NCBI RefSeq assembly: GCF_944324995.1
Contig: NZ_CALUYL010000007.1
Location: forward strand, 1 to 64,000
Length of the DNA: 64,000 nt
Source: an uncultured Mailhella sp.
Lineage (GTDB): Bacteria; Desulfobacterota; Desulfovibrionia; Desulfovibrionales; Desulfovibrionaceae
Reading direction: 5' to 3'
Shown: positions 1 to 11,481 of the stretch, piece by piece
Position numbering within the stretch: position 1 is the stretch's first letter
Layout of the letters: each line of letters opens with the position of its first letter
Notes under the pieces: model-generated
What the model saw: only the letters and a program-made list of their open reading frames with translations
The model's database searches: none
What the model was told of the DNA's origin: nothing
Position numbers and translations under genes: made by a program

Positions 1-29
1 GTGACGATATCGAGACGAAGACCTTCCAT
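1..29 (-). CDS. atpC: ATP synthase epsilon subunit, 5' end only
   Basis: Only the first ten codons lie inside the window, reading MEGLRLDIVT from an ATG at 29 to the left edge. A GAGGAGA ribosome-binding site lies between the atpD stop codon and this ATG. Epsilon is the central-stalk subunit of the F1 sector, and its gene normally follows atpD, as here. The call rests on gene order and the start of the protein, because the rest is off the window. Confidence 0.85.
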
Positions 30-41
30 AGCGGTCTCCTC

Positions 42-1457
<1,416 letters not shown>

Positions 1458-1466
1458 CTAATGCTC

Positions 1467-2345
1467 CTACTGGCTTTGCTGCGCATTTGCGCCGCCAACG
1501 ATATCGATAAGTTCGTTGGTGATGGCAGCCTGACGGGTCTTGTTGTAAAGAAGCGTCAGAGAATTGGTCAGTTCGTCGCAGTTGCGCGTGGCGTTGTCCA
1601 TGGCGGCCATGCGCGCTGCGTTCTCGCTGGCGGAGTTGTCGAGAAGTCCGCGGTAGATCTGAACGTTCACATAGCGGGGCAGCAGTTCCGCCAGCAGAAC
1701 TCCGACTTCGGGTTCGTACAGGCATTCGGCCGCCGGCTTGTTGCCGTCCTCTTCCTTGGCGGCTGCGGTCACGGGCAGAAGCTCCATCTTCGTGGGAATC
1801 TGGCGCGTCATGCCCGCAAACTCGCTGTACACGAGGTACACTTCATCGGCCTCGCCGCTTTCATAAAGCTGCGACACCTTTCCGCCCAGACGGGCCGCCA
1901 GGCGAAAATCAAAGGAACCCATGACGTCTCCGTACGATTCGATGATCTCGTAGGAGGTCTTGCGCACCGCGTCGCGGCCCTTCCGGCCCACGCAGATGAA
2001 CCGGACGCTCAGCCCCTCGTCGGTCTTGGCGCGGGCCAGATCGAGAGCGGTAGATATCAGATTGACGTTGAAGCCCCCGCACAGGCCGCGATCGGAGGAA
2101 AGAAGCACGACCACCGCCGACTTCACCTCCTTGTGGACCTGAAGCAGCGGATGAGCCGCTTCTTCCGTTCTGGCGGCAAGGTCGCCCAGCATCTCGCCGA
2201 ACTTTTCCGCGTAGGGGCGGAACCGTTCGATGCGGTTCTGGGCGCCGCGCAGCTTCGCCGAGGCGACCATGCCCATGGCCCTCGTGATCTGCTTGGTCTT
2301 GCCGACGCCAGCTATCTGGAGTTTTACATCTTTCAACGAAGGCAT
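1467..2345 (-). CDS. atpG: ATP synthase F1 gamma subunit
   Basis: This is the gamma subunit, the rotating coiled-coil shaft of F1. It has 292 residues, normal for the family. The N-terminal helix starts PSLKDVKLQIAGVGKTKQIT and the protein ends in the conserved C-terminal helix TRQAAITNELIDIVGGANA; both are hallmark terminal segments. The ATG follows the atpA stop codon by three bases, so translation is probably coupled. Nothing unusual is seen in it. Confidence 0.98.
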   Translation of the reverse strand: MPSLKDVKLQIAGVGKTKQITRAMGMVASAKLRGAQNRIERFRPYAEKFGEMLGDLAARTEEAAHPLLQVHKEVKSAVVVLLSSDRGLCGGFNVNLISTALDLARAKTDEGLSVRFICVGRKGRDAVRKTSYEIIESYGDVMGSFDFRLAARLGGKVSQLYESGEADEVYLVYSEFAGMTRQIPTKMELLPVTAAAKEEDGNKPAAECLYEPEVGVLLAELLPRYVNVQIYRGLLDNSASENAARMAAMDNATRNCDELTNSLTLLYNKTRQAAITNELIDIVGGANAQQSQ

Positions 2346-2348
2346 GAG

Positions 2349-3863
<1,515 letters not shown>

Positions 3864-3866
3864 GGC

Positions 3867-4418
3867 CTACTCACCCCTCTTGATGGATTCCCTGAGGTTG
3901 TCGAGCTGCGCGCGCAGGCTTGCGTCGTACACCTTGTCTCCCACGCGGAAGACGATGCCTCCGATGATGGAGGGATCGATGACGTATTCAAGCTCAAGCT
4001 TGCGCTCTGTCTGCGATTCCAACTTGTTCTTGATGCTGTCCTTGCGCGCGTCGTCCAGCTCCACGGCCGTGGTCACGACCCCGCGGGAGATGCCGCGGGC
4101 CTCGTCGAGCATGGCCGAAAAATCCGCCGCGATGGCGGGAATGAGCGGCAGCCGGTCCTTGTCGGCCAGCAGCGCGCAAAAACGTTGTTCCACGGCGCCG
4201 CCGCCCGCCACATCCAGCAGGGACAGCACCACTTTCTTCTTCTCCTCCGTGGAGAGGACGGGATTGCGAAAAGCCTCGGCCAGTTGAGGAGTCTTTTCCA
4301 CAGCCTCGCCCAGAGCACTCAGAGACGCTCCATAGCGTTCCAATTCCGCCATGCCCGCCTCTTTTCCGATGGAAAAGAGCGCCGAGGCATAACGCCGGGA
4401 CACGACATTGCCAATCAC
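3867..4418 (-). CDS. atpH: ATP synthase delta subunit (OSCP homologue)
   Basis: This is the delta subunit, which joins the peripheral stalk to the top of F1 (183 residues, normal). It begins MIGNVVSRRYASALFSIGKE and has the C-terminal segment IDPSIIGGIVFRVGDKVYD, typical of AtpH. Its start overlaps the atpF stop codon by four bases (ATGA), so translation is coupled. Confidence 0.97.
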   Translation of the reverse strand: MIGNVVSRRYASALFSIGKEAGMAELERYGASLSALGEAVEKTPQLAEAFRNPVLSTEEKKKVVLSLLDVAGGGAVEQRFCALLADKDRLPLIPAIAADFSAMLDEARGISRGVVTTAVELDDARKDSIKNKLESQTERKLELEYVIDPSIIGGIVFRVGDKVYDASLRAQLDNLRESIKRGE

Positions 4419-4975
4419 TGCAGCACCACCTTGGTCAACGATTTGTCGATCAGTTTCTGATGCGTCGTGGCATCCAGCCTGTCGCGAAGGCTCTTTTCCA
4501 CCTCCGCAACGATGGTGTCGGCCATACGTTCGCGAATGGCTTCAAGCTCGGCCTTGCCTTCCTGCTCCGCGCCCTTCTTCGCCTGCTCCACAATGTGGGC
4601 GGCCTGAGCCTCGGCCTCGGACACGATGGCGGCCTTGATGCGTTCCGCCTGCGCGCGGCCTTCTTCCAGAAGCTTTGCGCATTCCGCTTCCACGTCGGCT
4701 ATCTGACGCTCGACCTCGGCAAGCCGGGCCTCGGCCTCCTGCTTGCGTTTGGCCAGATCGTCCATTTCCTGAACGATTTCCTCACGGCGACCCGTGAAAA
4801 ACTTTTTGATGAGCTTGCCTGCCGCGTACCAGATGATGCCGACAAAGATGGCGGCATTGATCACGCGCAGCAGAAAGTCTCCCCACGGCAGGGAATGCCC
4901 GTCGCTCGCGGACGCAACCTGGCAGGAAATCAGGACCAGAGCGCAGGCCGTCACTATACCATAGATTCTTTGCAC
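4415..4975 (-). CDS. atpF: ATP synthase F0 b subunit
   Basis: This is the peripheral-stalk subunit b (186 residues). The start is a GTG at 4975, chosen because AAGGAG lies six bases upstream. Residues 1-24 look like a cleavable signal or extra hydrophobic segment ending near VASASDG. A second membrane segment follows at about residues 33-53, then a long charged coiled coil rich in Glu, Lys and Ala. This two-segment N terminus differs from the single membrane anchor of E. coli b. It pairs with the b' gene directly upstream, which suggests a b/b' heterodimeric stalk. Confidence 0.94.
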   Translation of the reverse strand: MQRIYGIVTACALVLISCQVASASDGHSLPWGDFLLRVINAAIFVGIIWYAAGKLIKKFFTGRREEIVQEMDDLAKRKQEAEARLAEVERQIADVEAECAKLLEEGRAQAERIKAAIVSEAEAQAAHIVEQAKKGAEQEGKAELEAIRERMADTIVAEVEKSLRDRLDATTHQKLIDKSLTKVVLQ

Positions 4976-4999
4976 GCCGTTCTCCTTGCTGCGATGATG

Positions 5000-5416
5000 C
5001 TATCCGAGCATGGCCTTGAGAGCCACCTGAACAAAATCGCCCACCCTGCCGTCGAGCTCGCGCCTGGCTTCCGCGCTCTCCGTGCGGACGCGCTCGGCGG
5101 CGGCTCTGTGGATGGCGCGGGCCTCGTCGCCCGCCTCGTTCAGACGGGCCTGAGCGGTTTGTTCCGCGGCAGCCTTCATGCTCTTGCGCACAGCCGCCAC
5201 TTCCGCGCGGGCCTTTTCGATGCGGGCGTTGTAACCTTCCATCTTGAGCCCGGCCTCGCCTTCCAAGGAGGCGGCGGCTCCTCTCAGTTCATCGTTCTGC
5301 GAGTTGCGGCGGGCAATGATGCCGCGCACCGGACGCACGATAAGGTAATTTATGATCGCCAGGGCGATCAAAAAGTTCACCAACTGAATCAGGAGGGTTA
5401 TGTCGATGTTGATCAT
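5000..5416 (-). CDS. atpF': ATP synthase F0 b' subunit
   Basis: This is the second peripheral-stalk subunit and first gene of the ATPase operon. The start is the ATG at 5416 (MINIDITLLIQLVNF), because GGAGG lies eight bases upstream; a TTG five codons further upstream overlaps that site and is unlikely. The protein has about 138 residues: one membrane helix (roughly 5-28), then a charged coiled-coil tail. Separate b and b' genes are seen in cyanobacteria, plastids, alphaproteobacteria and Desulfovibrio. Confidence 0.92.
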   Translation of the reverse strand: MINIDITLLIQLVNFLIALAIINYLIVRPVRGIIARRNSQNDELRGAAASLEGEAGLKMEGYNARIEKARAEVAAVRKSMKAAAEQTAQARLNEAGDEARAIHRAAAERVRTESAEARRELDGRVGDFVQVALKAMLG

Positions 5417-5522
5417 TCCGAGAACCTCCAACCGAAGCTGTAAAAAGGGGCCACTCTACCATTGCATTCTAAGCCCCCAAAGTTCTGCGCTCCTGAATTA
5501 TTGGGAGTAGAATCATTTTTTT

Positions 5523-5551
5523 TAGCTACCCCGTTTTTCGCACTTTGTCAA
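5523..5551 (-). promoter_or_regulatory. Candidate sigma-70 promoter of the ATPase operon
   Basis: On the minus strand a perfect TTGACA (5546-5551) is followed after 17 bases by TAGCTA (5523-5528), about 110 bases upstream of atpF'. The -10 match is weak. The position suits the ATPase operon, which has no other gene upstream on this strand until rodA. Confidence 0.4.
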
Positions 5552-6382
5552 AGCCGAACGGCTTTTTTTTCAAGAAATAAACAGGTTCCGCCATGTCTTT
5601 TGCACAAAAAATTACAAAATATGCAGACAGGGCATATCATATTGGAAAGCCTCTTTCTTTTGTCTTTGACGGGGCTGCGCGTCTTCCGAAACGGGAACAA
5701 AAGCCGTTTGCATTTCATAATCCCCCCGCTTTTCGCCCCGGGAAAAAATAAATAAAATTCTTATCGAGCTTTTTTTCACGATTCAAAAAACGTCCCTGCT
5801 TTTCGTTGATACGCCTTGTTTTCACAGGAAAAGTCGTCGAAAACGCCTGTATTTTTCCTCAGTCGGGAAAAAACTCTCACGGCCGGGCAATTGTCACAGA
5901 ACTGACACAATTCTCTCCGGGGTCACGCTGCACTTCGGCAACCGACCGTACCGAAAAGACCGACGTACGGGACTGCGGACGCCAAAAAGCGACGTCTGGA
6001 CGTCCGCGACGGGCCGCCGCGACCTGCGGCTTTTGCGTGGGGCCATCCCCCTGCCCTGCGCGGAGGAACGAAGGTATGCGGGAAGCGTGGAAAACGACCG
6101 ATGCGCCTCCGTCGGCAGAAGTCCCTGCCTTGCACGCAAAACGACGAACGCCTGCACCGCGGCTTTCCCGGTAGCTCTCAACAAACAGGAACAGCACCAC
6201 ACTCCCGGACAGGCCCGCATCCCGCACTTCTGCTCTTTGATTTTTGCAGGAACTTCTGCGCAAGACAGGTCCGACCGGACACCGCTCTGTCCGGGCGCAC
6301 TGCCCGGAACAGGCAAAGTGCAGCACACCTGAACGGGCACTCCGCGCCGCCTGACCGGCCCCTTGGCTGCTCGCTCCTGCAA
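5552..6382. other. Long intergenic region between the ATPase operon and rodA
   Basis: About 830 bases hold no convincing gene. The part nearest the ATPase operon (5552-5880) is AT-rich. The rest is GC-rich with open frames on both strands, but none has a ribosome-binding site, family motif or coherent composition. No clear U-tract terminator for rodA was found at its 3' end. Confidence 0.6.
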
Positions 6383-7495
6383 CTAGCTCTTGAACACGAA
6401 ACGGCGCATGGAAATGCTGAGCACGATGCCCACAAGGGCGCAGTTCACCACCAGCGCCGTGCCGCCGTAGCTGATGAACGGCAGCGGCATGCCCACCACG
6501 GGCATGAGTCCCACCACCATGCCGATGTTCACGATGATCTGCCAGAAGAAGTAGAAGAATATGCCCGCGGCCAGCGTGCTTCCGAAGCGGTCCTTGGCGT
6601 CGCGCACCGTGCTGTACATGGCCATGAGGAACAGACAGAACAGCGTGACCAGCGTCATGCATCCCGCGAATCCCCATTCCTCGCCGAACACGGCAATGGC
6701 GAAGTCGGTGTGCTTTTCCGGCAGGAAGCGCAGCTGGCTCTGCGTGCCCGCCAGAAAGCCCTTGCCGAACATCTCGCCCGAACCGATGGCTATCTGCGAC
6801 TGAATGATGTGATATCCCGCGCCGCGCGGATCGCGCGTGGGGTCGAGGAACGTCAGAATACGCTCCTGCTGATAGTCGTGCAGCACGAACCAGCCGAGCG
6901 GCATGAGCAGAGGAATGACCACGAGGCACACGCGCAGCACCTTCCACTTCACGCCGTGAAAGAGCACCATGCCGCCGAGCAGCACCAGCACGGTGAGCCC
7001 GGAGCCGAGGTCGGGCTGCTTGGCGATGAACAGAAAGGGAACCACGCCGATGGCGAGCACCTGCCCGAGTCTTTTCCAGCCCAGCGATTCGCCGTCGCGG
7101 CAGAGTGCCTTGGCGCCCATCATGAGCACGGCGAACTTGGCCAGCTCGCTCGGCTGAAGGTTCATGACGCCGAGATCTATCCAGCGCTTGGCGCCGTACA
7201 CGGTTTTGCCCACAATGGGCACCAGCATGAGCAGAATGAGCACAATGACGTAGCACGGCACCGCCAGCCGCTCGATGCGCCGGTAGTCGATGAGCATGCA
7301 CGTCACCATGACAAAGAGCCCTATCAGCCCCCATACGAGCTGACGCTGATAAAAGGGCGAAAGCACGAAGCCGCCTTCGATGCGGGAGCCGCTCGCGGAA
7401 TACAGGTTCACCATGCCCACGGCGAACAGCAGGATGGTGATGAAGACAAGCCCCCAGTTTATCTGGAAGAACATTCTTCTGTCGGGCATCTGCAT
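6383..7495 (-). CDS. rodA: Rod-shape SEDS glycosyltransferase RodA
   Basis: RodA is a polytopic membrane peptidoglycan glycosyltransferase that works with a class B PBP in cell elongation. About ten hydrophobic segments are visible. Family motifs include GAKRWIDLG, QPSELAKFA, the RDPRGAGYH loop and the C-terminal MPLPFISYGGT. The open frame runs up to 7630, but the ATG at 7495 (MQMPDRRMFF) has GAGG six bases upstream, giving 370 residues. The extra 45 N-terminal residues of the longer frame are low-complexity and cross a terminator hairpin, so they are rejected. No PBP2, MreC or bactofilin gene is adjacent. Confidence 0.95.
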   Translation of the reverse strand: MQMPDRRMFFQINWGLVFITILLFAVGMVNLYSASGSRIEGGFVLSPFYQRQLVWGLIGLFVMVTCMLIDYRRIERLAVPCYVIVLILLMLVPIVGKTVYGAKRWIDLGVMNLQPSELAKFAVLMMGAKALCRDGESLGWKRLGQVLAIGVVPFLFIAKQPDLGSGLTVLVLLGGMVLFHGVKWKVLRVCLVVIPLLMPLGWFVLHDYQQERILTFLDPTRDPRGAGYHIIQSQIAIGSGEMFGKGFLAGTQSQLRFLPEKHTDFAIAVFGEEWGFAGCMTLVTLFCLFLMAMYSTVRDAKDRFGSTLAAGIFFYFFWQIIVNIGMVVGLMPVVGMPLPFISYGGTALVVNCALVGIVLSISMRRFVFKS

Positions 7496-7509
7496 GGGGA
7501 ACCTCGGCG

Positions 7510-7533
7510 AAAAACGCCGGGAAAATCCCGGCG
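7510..7533 (-). terminator. Rho-independent terminator after proC
   Basis: On the minus strand an 8-bp GC-rich stem (arms 7526-7533 and 7515-7522, CGCCGGGA type) is followed by TTTTT at 7510-7514. It ends the ndk-proC transcript only about 15 bases before the rodA start codon. Confidence 0.8.
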
Positions 7534-7637
7534 CTGAGAAAAAAGATGAGGGCGCAGGATGCGGCACGGCGCGTTTTCGCGTCGGCCGCGTTTCTCCGGT
7601 CCGCGCCCGGCAGACCGGAGAAATCAGCATAAGAACG

Positions 7638-8438
7638 TTATTTGCCCGCGGCCATTTCCTGATCGCGTTTCAGGGCTTCGAGCACGGCGTCGGTCACGTG
7701 ACCGGGCACGGCGCAGCGTTCCATGTGGTTCACGCCGCGGATCGTGGTTCCGGAGGGCGAGCACACCTTCACACGCAGATCGGCGAAGCTTTCGCCGCTC
7801 TCCAGGGCAAGGCGGGCCGTGCCTTCCACCATGGCCGCGATGAGCTCGCGGGAGACGCCGGCCTTGAGGCCCATGGTGATGCCCGCATTGAGCAGGCCTT
7901 CCATGAACAGCAGCACGAAGGCCGGACCGCAGCCCACCAGCGAGGAGAACGCCGGGAACTGCGCTTCGGGCAGCACCACGGCAATGCCCATGAGCCGGAA
8001 CATGGTCAGCAGCTCGTCGGCCGCGGCCTTGTCCAGCGAGGGATCGTCGAAGCAGAGGGCGAACACGCCCTTCCCCACGACCACGGGCAGATTGGGCATG
8101 CAGCGCACCACGGGGCAGCGGTTTTCCACGCCCAGACGCAGCTTTTCCTGCGAGAAGGCGGCCGCAAGCGACACCACCACCTTGGATTCATCCAGCGCGG
8201 GGCGGATTTCTTCCAGCATGGCTTCCATCTGATAGGGCTTCACCGCAAGAATGACGATGTCGGAACGCTGCGCGAGTTCCAGCGGCGTTTCCACGAAGGT
8301 CACGCGGCCTTCGGGCCCTATGCCTTCCACCTTGGCGCGGGTGTGATCGTGGCCGAGCAGTTCAAAGTCGTGCGGGACAAGTCCCTTGAGCACGCCTCCG
8401 CCCATGTTGCCGCAGCCTATGCAACCGATTTTCTTCAT
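7638..8438 (-). CDS. proC: Pyrroline-5-carboxylate reductase
   Basis: This enzyme reduces 1-pyrroline-5-carboxylate to proline with NAD(P)H, the last step of proline synthesis. The N-terminal Rossmann motif is GCIGCGNMGGG, followed by VVRCMPNLP, GCGPAF and the C-terminal CSPSGTTIRG signature. The length of 266 residues is normal. It starts three bases after the ndk stop, with no strong ribosome-binding site of its own, so it is probably translationally coupled to ndk. Confidence 0.97.
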   Translation of the reverse strand: MKKIGCIGCGNMGGGVLKGLVPHDFELLGHDHTRAKVEGIGPEGRVTFVETPLELAQRSDIVILAVKPYQMEAMLEEIRPALDESKVVVSLAAAFSQEKLRLGVENRCPVVRCMPNLPVVVGKGVFALCFDDPSLDKAAADELLTMFRLMGIAVVLPEAQFPAFSSLVGCGPAFVLLFMEGLLNAGITMGLKAGVSRELIAAMVEGTARLALESGESFADLRVKVCSPSGTTIRGVNHMERCAVPGHVTDAVLEALKRDQEMAAGK

Positions 8439-8441
8439 GGC

Positions 8442-8861
8442 TCAGCCTACGATTTCCGTCCGGCTGAAGAAGAAGGCGATTTCCCGAGCGGCGGTTTCGG
8501 GAGCGTCGGAGCCGTGAACGGCGTTGGCCTGAACGCTCTGGGCGTAGAGCTTGCGGATGGTGCCTTCCGCCGCGGCGGCGGGATTGGTGGCTCCCATGAG
8601 CGCGCGATAGGAGGCAATGGCGTCTTCCCCTTCCAGCACCGAGCAGACCACGGGGCCGGAAATCATGTATTCCACGAGATCCGCGTAGAAGGGACGTTCC
8701 TTGTGTACTTCGTAAAAGGCTTCCGCCTGAGCGCGGGTGAGCCGGATCATCTTCATGGCCACGATGCGCAGGCCGCTCTTCTGGATCATGGCCAGAATCT
8801 CGCCCTGCAGGTTGCGGGACACGGCGTCGGGCTTGATGATGGAAAGGGTTTGCTGAAGCAT
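8442..8861 (-). CDS. ndk: Nucleoside diphosphate kinase
   Basis: NDK balances nucleoside triphosphate pools through a phosphohistidine intermediate. The start is the ATG at 8861 ([14 protein letters not shown]), with GGAGG five bases upstream, giving 139 residues, the normal length. The longer open frame to 8924 has no site and an atypical N terminus. The KPDAV motif is present. The usual active-site region NxxHGSD appears as [12 protein letters not shown], with the catalytic histidine present. Confidence 0.97.
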   Translation of the reverse strand: MLQQTLSIIKPDAVSRNLQGEILAMIQKSGLRIVAMKMIRLTRAQAEAFYEVHKERPFYADLVEYMISGPVVCSVLEGEDAIASYRALMGATNPAAAAEGTIRKLYAQSVQANAVHGSDAPETAAREIAFFFSRTEIVG

Positions 8862-9100
8862 GAATTCCTCCGTCCTGACGTTGCGGGGCGGATGCACAAC
8901 CGCCCCCGGGGAAAAAACGGGCACGCGGCCCTTTCGGAGCGCCGCGCCGGGCGGTCGCGCCGATACGTCCGCGGGCCGGAGCGCAGACCCGTCGAACGAA
9001 ACATGTCATGCGCGCCCGACATGACGGCAGGCGCGCATCGCATCCCCGGGAACGCGGTCAAAAGCCCTTCCCCTGTTCCGGCCGAAGCGGCCCGGGGCAG

Positions 9101-9137
9101 AAAAAGCCTCCGCCTTCCCGCGCGGGGAGACGGAGGC
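9101..9137 (-). terminator. Rho-independent terminator after ctpA
   Basis: On the minus strand a hairpin with 7-bp arms GCCTCCG (9131-9137) and CGGAGGC (9106-9112) is followed by TTTTT at 9101-9105, just past the ctpA stop codon. Confidence 0.85.
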
Positions 9138-9143
9138 GAAACG

Positions 9144-10442
9144 CTAATTTTTGAGCGTCTTCAGCACCGGCAGGGTCTTCACGAACTGAAGAGCCAGACG
9201 AAGCTGATTGTCTTTCGCGAGCATGGCGCTCATGTCTTCGGCGTCGCCCGTCTTTTCCTCGTCCTTGCGGGGTTCCGCCTTTTCGTCCTTCTGTTCCAGA
9301 TGGCCGCGCAGATCCTTTTCGCGCAGGAGCAGCGCGGGTTCTGCGGCATCCTCGCGGGGGGCCTCCCAGGCCACCTCGAAGTCGGGCGTGATGCCCTCGG
9401 CCTGAATGGACTTGCCCGAAGGCGTGTAGTAGCGGGCCACGGTGAGCTTGAGGCCCGCGCCGTCGGCCAGCGGAATGAGATTCTGCACCGAGCCCTTGCC
9501 GAACGTGCGCTCGCCGAGAATAAGGGCCCGCTTCTGATCGCGCAGCGCGCCGGCCACGATTTCGGAAGCCGAGGCGGAACCGGAATTCACCAGCACCACG
9601 AGCGGACAATCCACGTCGTCGGGCTGGGCGTGCGCCTTGAAGGTGCGTTCGGAAGACGGATCGCGGCCGCGCATGGACACGATGACGCCGTCCTTGAGGA
9701 ACTGATCGGCCACCTCGACGCTCTGATCGAGAAGTCCGCCGGGGTTGTTGCGCAAATCGAGCACCACGCCCTTGAGCGCGCCCCTGGCTCTGGCCTTGGA
9801 CACGGCTTCGGCAAGTTCCTGCGCGGTGTGACCGCTGAAGCGCGTGAGACGAATCCACCAGTAGCCGGGCTCAAGCTCGCGCGACTTCACGCTGATGAGC
9901 GGAATGGCGTCGCGCTTGATCTTCATGGTCACGGGGCGGGAGCTGTTCTTGTGCAGCACCTGCAGTTCCACCGTGGTGCCGCGCTTGCCGCGCATTTTGG
10001 AAACCACTTCGGTGAGCGACATTTCCATGGTGTACTGACCGTCCACGGCAATGATGGAGTCGCCCGCGCGCAGACCGGCCTTGTAGCCGGGCGTGTCCTC
10101 GATGGGGCTCACCACCATGACCTGACCGTTCTCCATGGTGATTTCCACGCCCACGCCGAAGAATTCGCCGCTGGTGTTCTCCTGCATTTCCTGAAATTCC
10201 TTTTCCGACATGAGCGTGGAATGAGGATCCAGGTTCTGCAGCATGCCCTTGAGCGCGCCGTCGAGCAGTTCCTTCTGCGAAACATCATTAACATAGTACT
10301 GCTCCACCATGTCCAGAATCTGGCTGAAACGGCGCAGGGAATCGTAGTCGTTTTCCGCGCTGACGGCCTTCATCACGCCGCCGCCGGACAAAAATGTGAC
10401 AAGGGCGAGCGCCGCCGTGGTCAGCACACGAATCTTTTGCAT
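9144..10442 (-). CDS. ctpA: S41A carboxy-terminal processing protease
   Basis: This is a periplasmic, PDZ-containing serine protease of the CtpA/Prc family. It has 432 residues with a signal peptide or anchor at the N terminus (about 1-29), a PDZ domain (GVGVEI to roughly residue 180), and the S41 catalytic core. The catalytic serine lies in GSASASEI and the general-base lysine in TFGKGSVQ. The C-terminal tail is charged (Lys/Glu-rich) and probably not part of the fold. GGAGG lies five bases before the ATG. Terminators follow it and the downstream ndk-proC pair, so it is probably transcribed alone. Confidence 0.95.
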   Translation of the reverse strand: MQKIRVLTTAALALVTFLSGGGVMKAVSAENDYDSLRRFSQILDMVEQYYVNDVSQKELLDGALKGMLQNLDPHSTLMSEKEFQEMQENTSGEFFGVGVEITMENGQVMVVSPIEDTPGYKAGLRAGDSIIAVDGQYTMEMSLTEVVSKMRGKRGTTVELQVLHKNSSRPVTMKIKRDAIPLISVKSRELEPGYWWIRLTRFSGHTAQELAEAVSKARARGALKGVVLDLRNNPGGLLDQSVEVADQFLKDGVIVSMRGRDPSSERTFKAHAQPDDVDCPLVVLVNSGSASASEIVAGALRDQKRALILGERTFGKGSVQNLIPLADGAGLKLTVARYYTPSGKSIQAEGITPDFEVAWEAPREDAAEPALLLREKDLRGHLEQKDEKAEPRKDEEKTGDAEDMSAMLAKDNQLRLALQFVKTLPVLKTLKN

Positions 10443-10602
10443 GGGAGCCTCCGATTGGGATGGAACATGCGGAACACGATAGAGCCGATCCCACCAAAAC
10501 GCAACGTATTTCCTTCCCGTCCGGACGGGCGGCGGGCAAAGCGCCCCCGTTTTCCTTTATTTTTCCGCGAAGGCGCACGCCCGAGCCGCCCCAACATTTC
10601 AT

Positions 10603-10631
10603 TTGACGAGCGCGTGAGAGAAACGTACCCC
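10603..10631 (+). promoter_or_regulatory. Weak candidate promoter upstream of the 10654 gene
   Basis: TTGACG (10603-10608) is followed after 17 bases by TACCCC (10626-10631). The -35 box is good and the -10 poor. The position, about 25 bases before the start codon of the following operon, is reasonable. Confidence 0.3.
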
Positions 10632-10653
10632 TTAAAGGAAAGGGAGATTGCAC

Positions 10654-11481
10654 ATGAGCCCCATTACCGACCTTCCCGCCTGGCTGGAGAGCTTCCGGCC
10701 GGACGACGACCTGTACGCCGACGCCTACGAAGGCACGCCCGCCCATCTTCGGGCGCTGCTCAAGACGGCCATCGCCTTTGCCTTCCACCGCTGGAAGCCG
10801 GATCAGGGCGAACGCTCCGTAACCGTGGAAAGTCCGCGCGCGGGATTTGCCCGCACCGAGCGCTCGCGTCCGGCCTCGTGGGTTCTGGCCGTGGCGGCGG
10901 AAGGCTTCGCCTCGCCGGCTCGTCTTCTTGCCGCGCTTGTTCCGGCAATCATCGCGGGCGTTGACCGCATCATCGTCGTTTCGCCCGCGCCCTTTGCTCC
11001 GGCCGTGGCCACGGCGCTGGAACTTTCCGGCATCGAGGACTCCTTCGTGCTCGACGACGACTGCGCCGCCGATCTCTACGAAGATCTGCGCGCAGCTTCG
11101 CCCGACGGCCGCGTGGCGATGTTTCCGGGAAGCGGCCCGCTCACCCCGGGGCAGAAGGATCTGCTGCACCGCGCCGCGGCCGACGGACTGCGCACGTTCC
11201 GCGACGCTCCGGCTCCGCGCATTCTCGCCCTCGGCGCCGAAGAAGGCCCGCTGCCGGAAGAGACCAGAAAACGACTTCTCTGGCTGCATCCCGACGCCGA
11301 ACTCATCGACGCTCCCGCGCCGGAACTTCGCGCCGTGTTCACGCAGGGCGACGTTCCTTCAGGCTGCGCCGCGCCCCTTGTCGCAGGGCCGGGCATGGAA
11401 GCCTGCTGGCCCGGGCCCTCTCCCGAATTTTTCCGAACCCGCACCCTTTCCGCCTTTCTTGTCCAGGAGAACCAGTCATGA
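10654..11481 (+). CDS. Uncharacterised protein coupled to an EF-G paralogue
   Basis: The product has 275 residues, with an ATG chosen for the GGGAG site six bases upstream. I do not recognise a characterised family. The central stretch (about 90-130), with ALVPAIIAGVDRIIVVSP and a following helix, resembles the cofactor-binding half of the aldehyde-dehydrogenase/histidinol-dehydrogenase fold, but no catalytic motif is apparent. No signal peptide or membrane segment is visible. Its stop codon overlaps the start of the EF-G-like gene (ATGA), so the two are translated together. A link to translation or a GTPase partner is inference only. Confidence 0.75.
   Translation: MSPITDLPAWLESFRPDDDLYADAYEGTPAHLRALLKTAIAFAFHRWKPDQGERSVTVESPRAGFARTERSRPASWVLAVAAEGFASPARLLAALVPAIIAGVDRIIVVSPAPFAPAVATALELSGIEDSFVLDDDCAADLYEDLRAASPDGRVAMFPGSGPLTPGQKDLLHRAAADGLRTFRDAPAPRILALGAEEGPLPEETRKRLLWLHPDAELIDAPAPELRAVFTQGDVPSGCAAPLVAGPGMEACWPGPSPEFFRTRTLSAFLVQENQS

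Noticed and set aside
5877..7334. A 485-codon open frame opposite and across rodA, and shorter frames in 5877-6382
   Set aside because: No ribosome-binding site, motif or plausible composition; a bias-driven shadow and intergenic frame. I looked for a bactofilin gene here, as expected in Desulfovibrio, and did not find one.
7380..10964. A 1194-codon plus-strand frame
   Set aside because: Antisense to proC, ndk and ctpA, and rich in His and Arg; it is a shadow.
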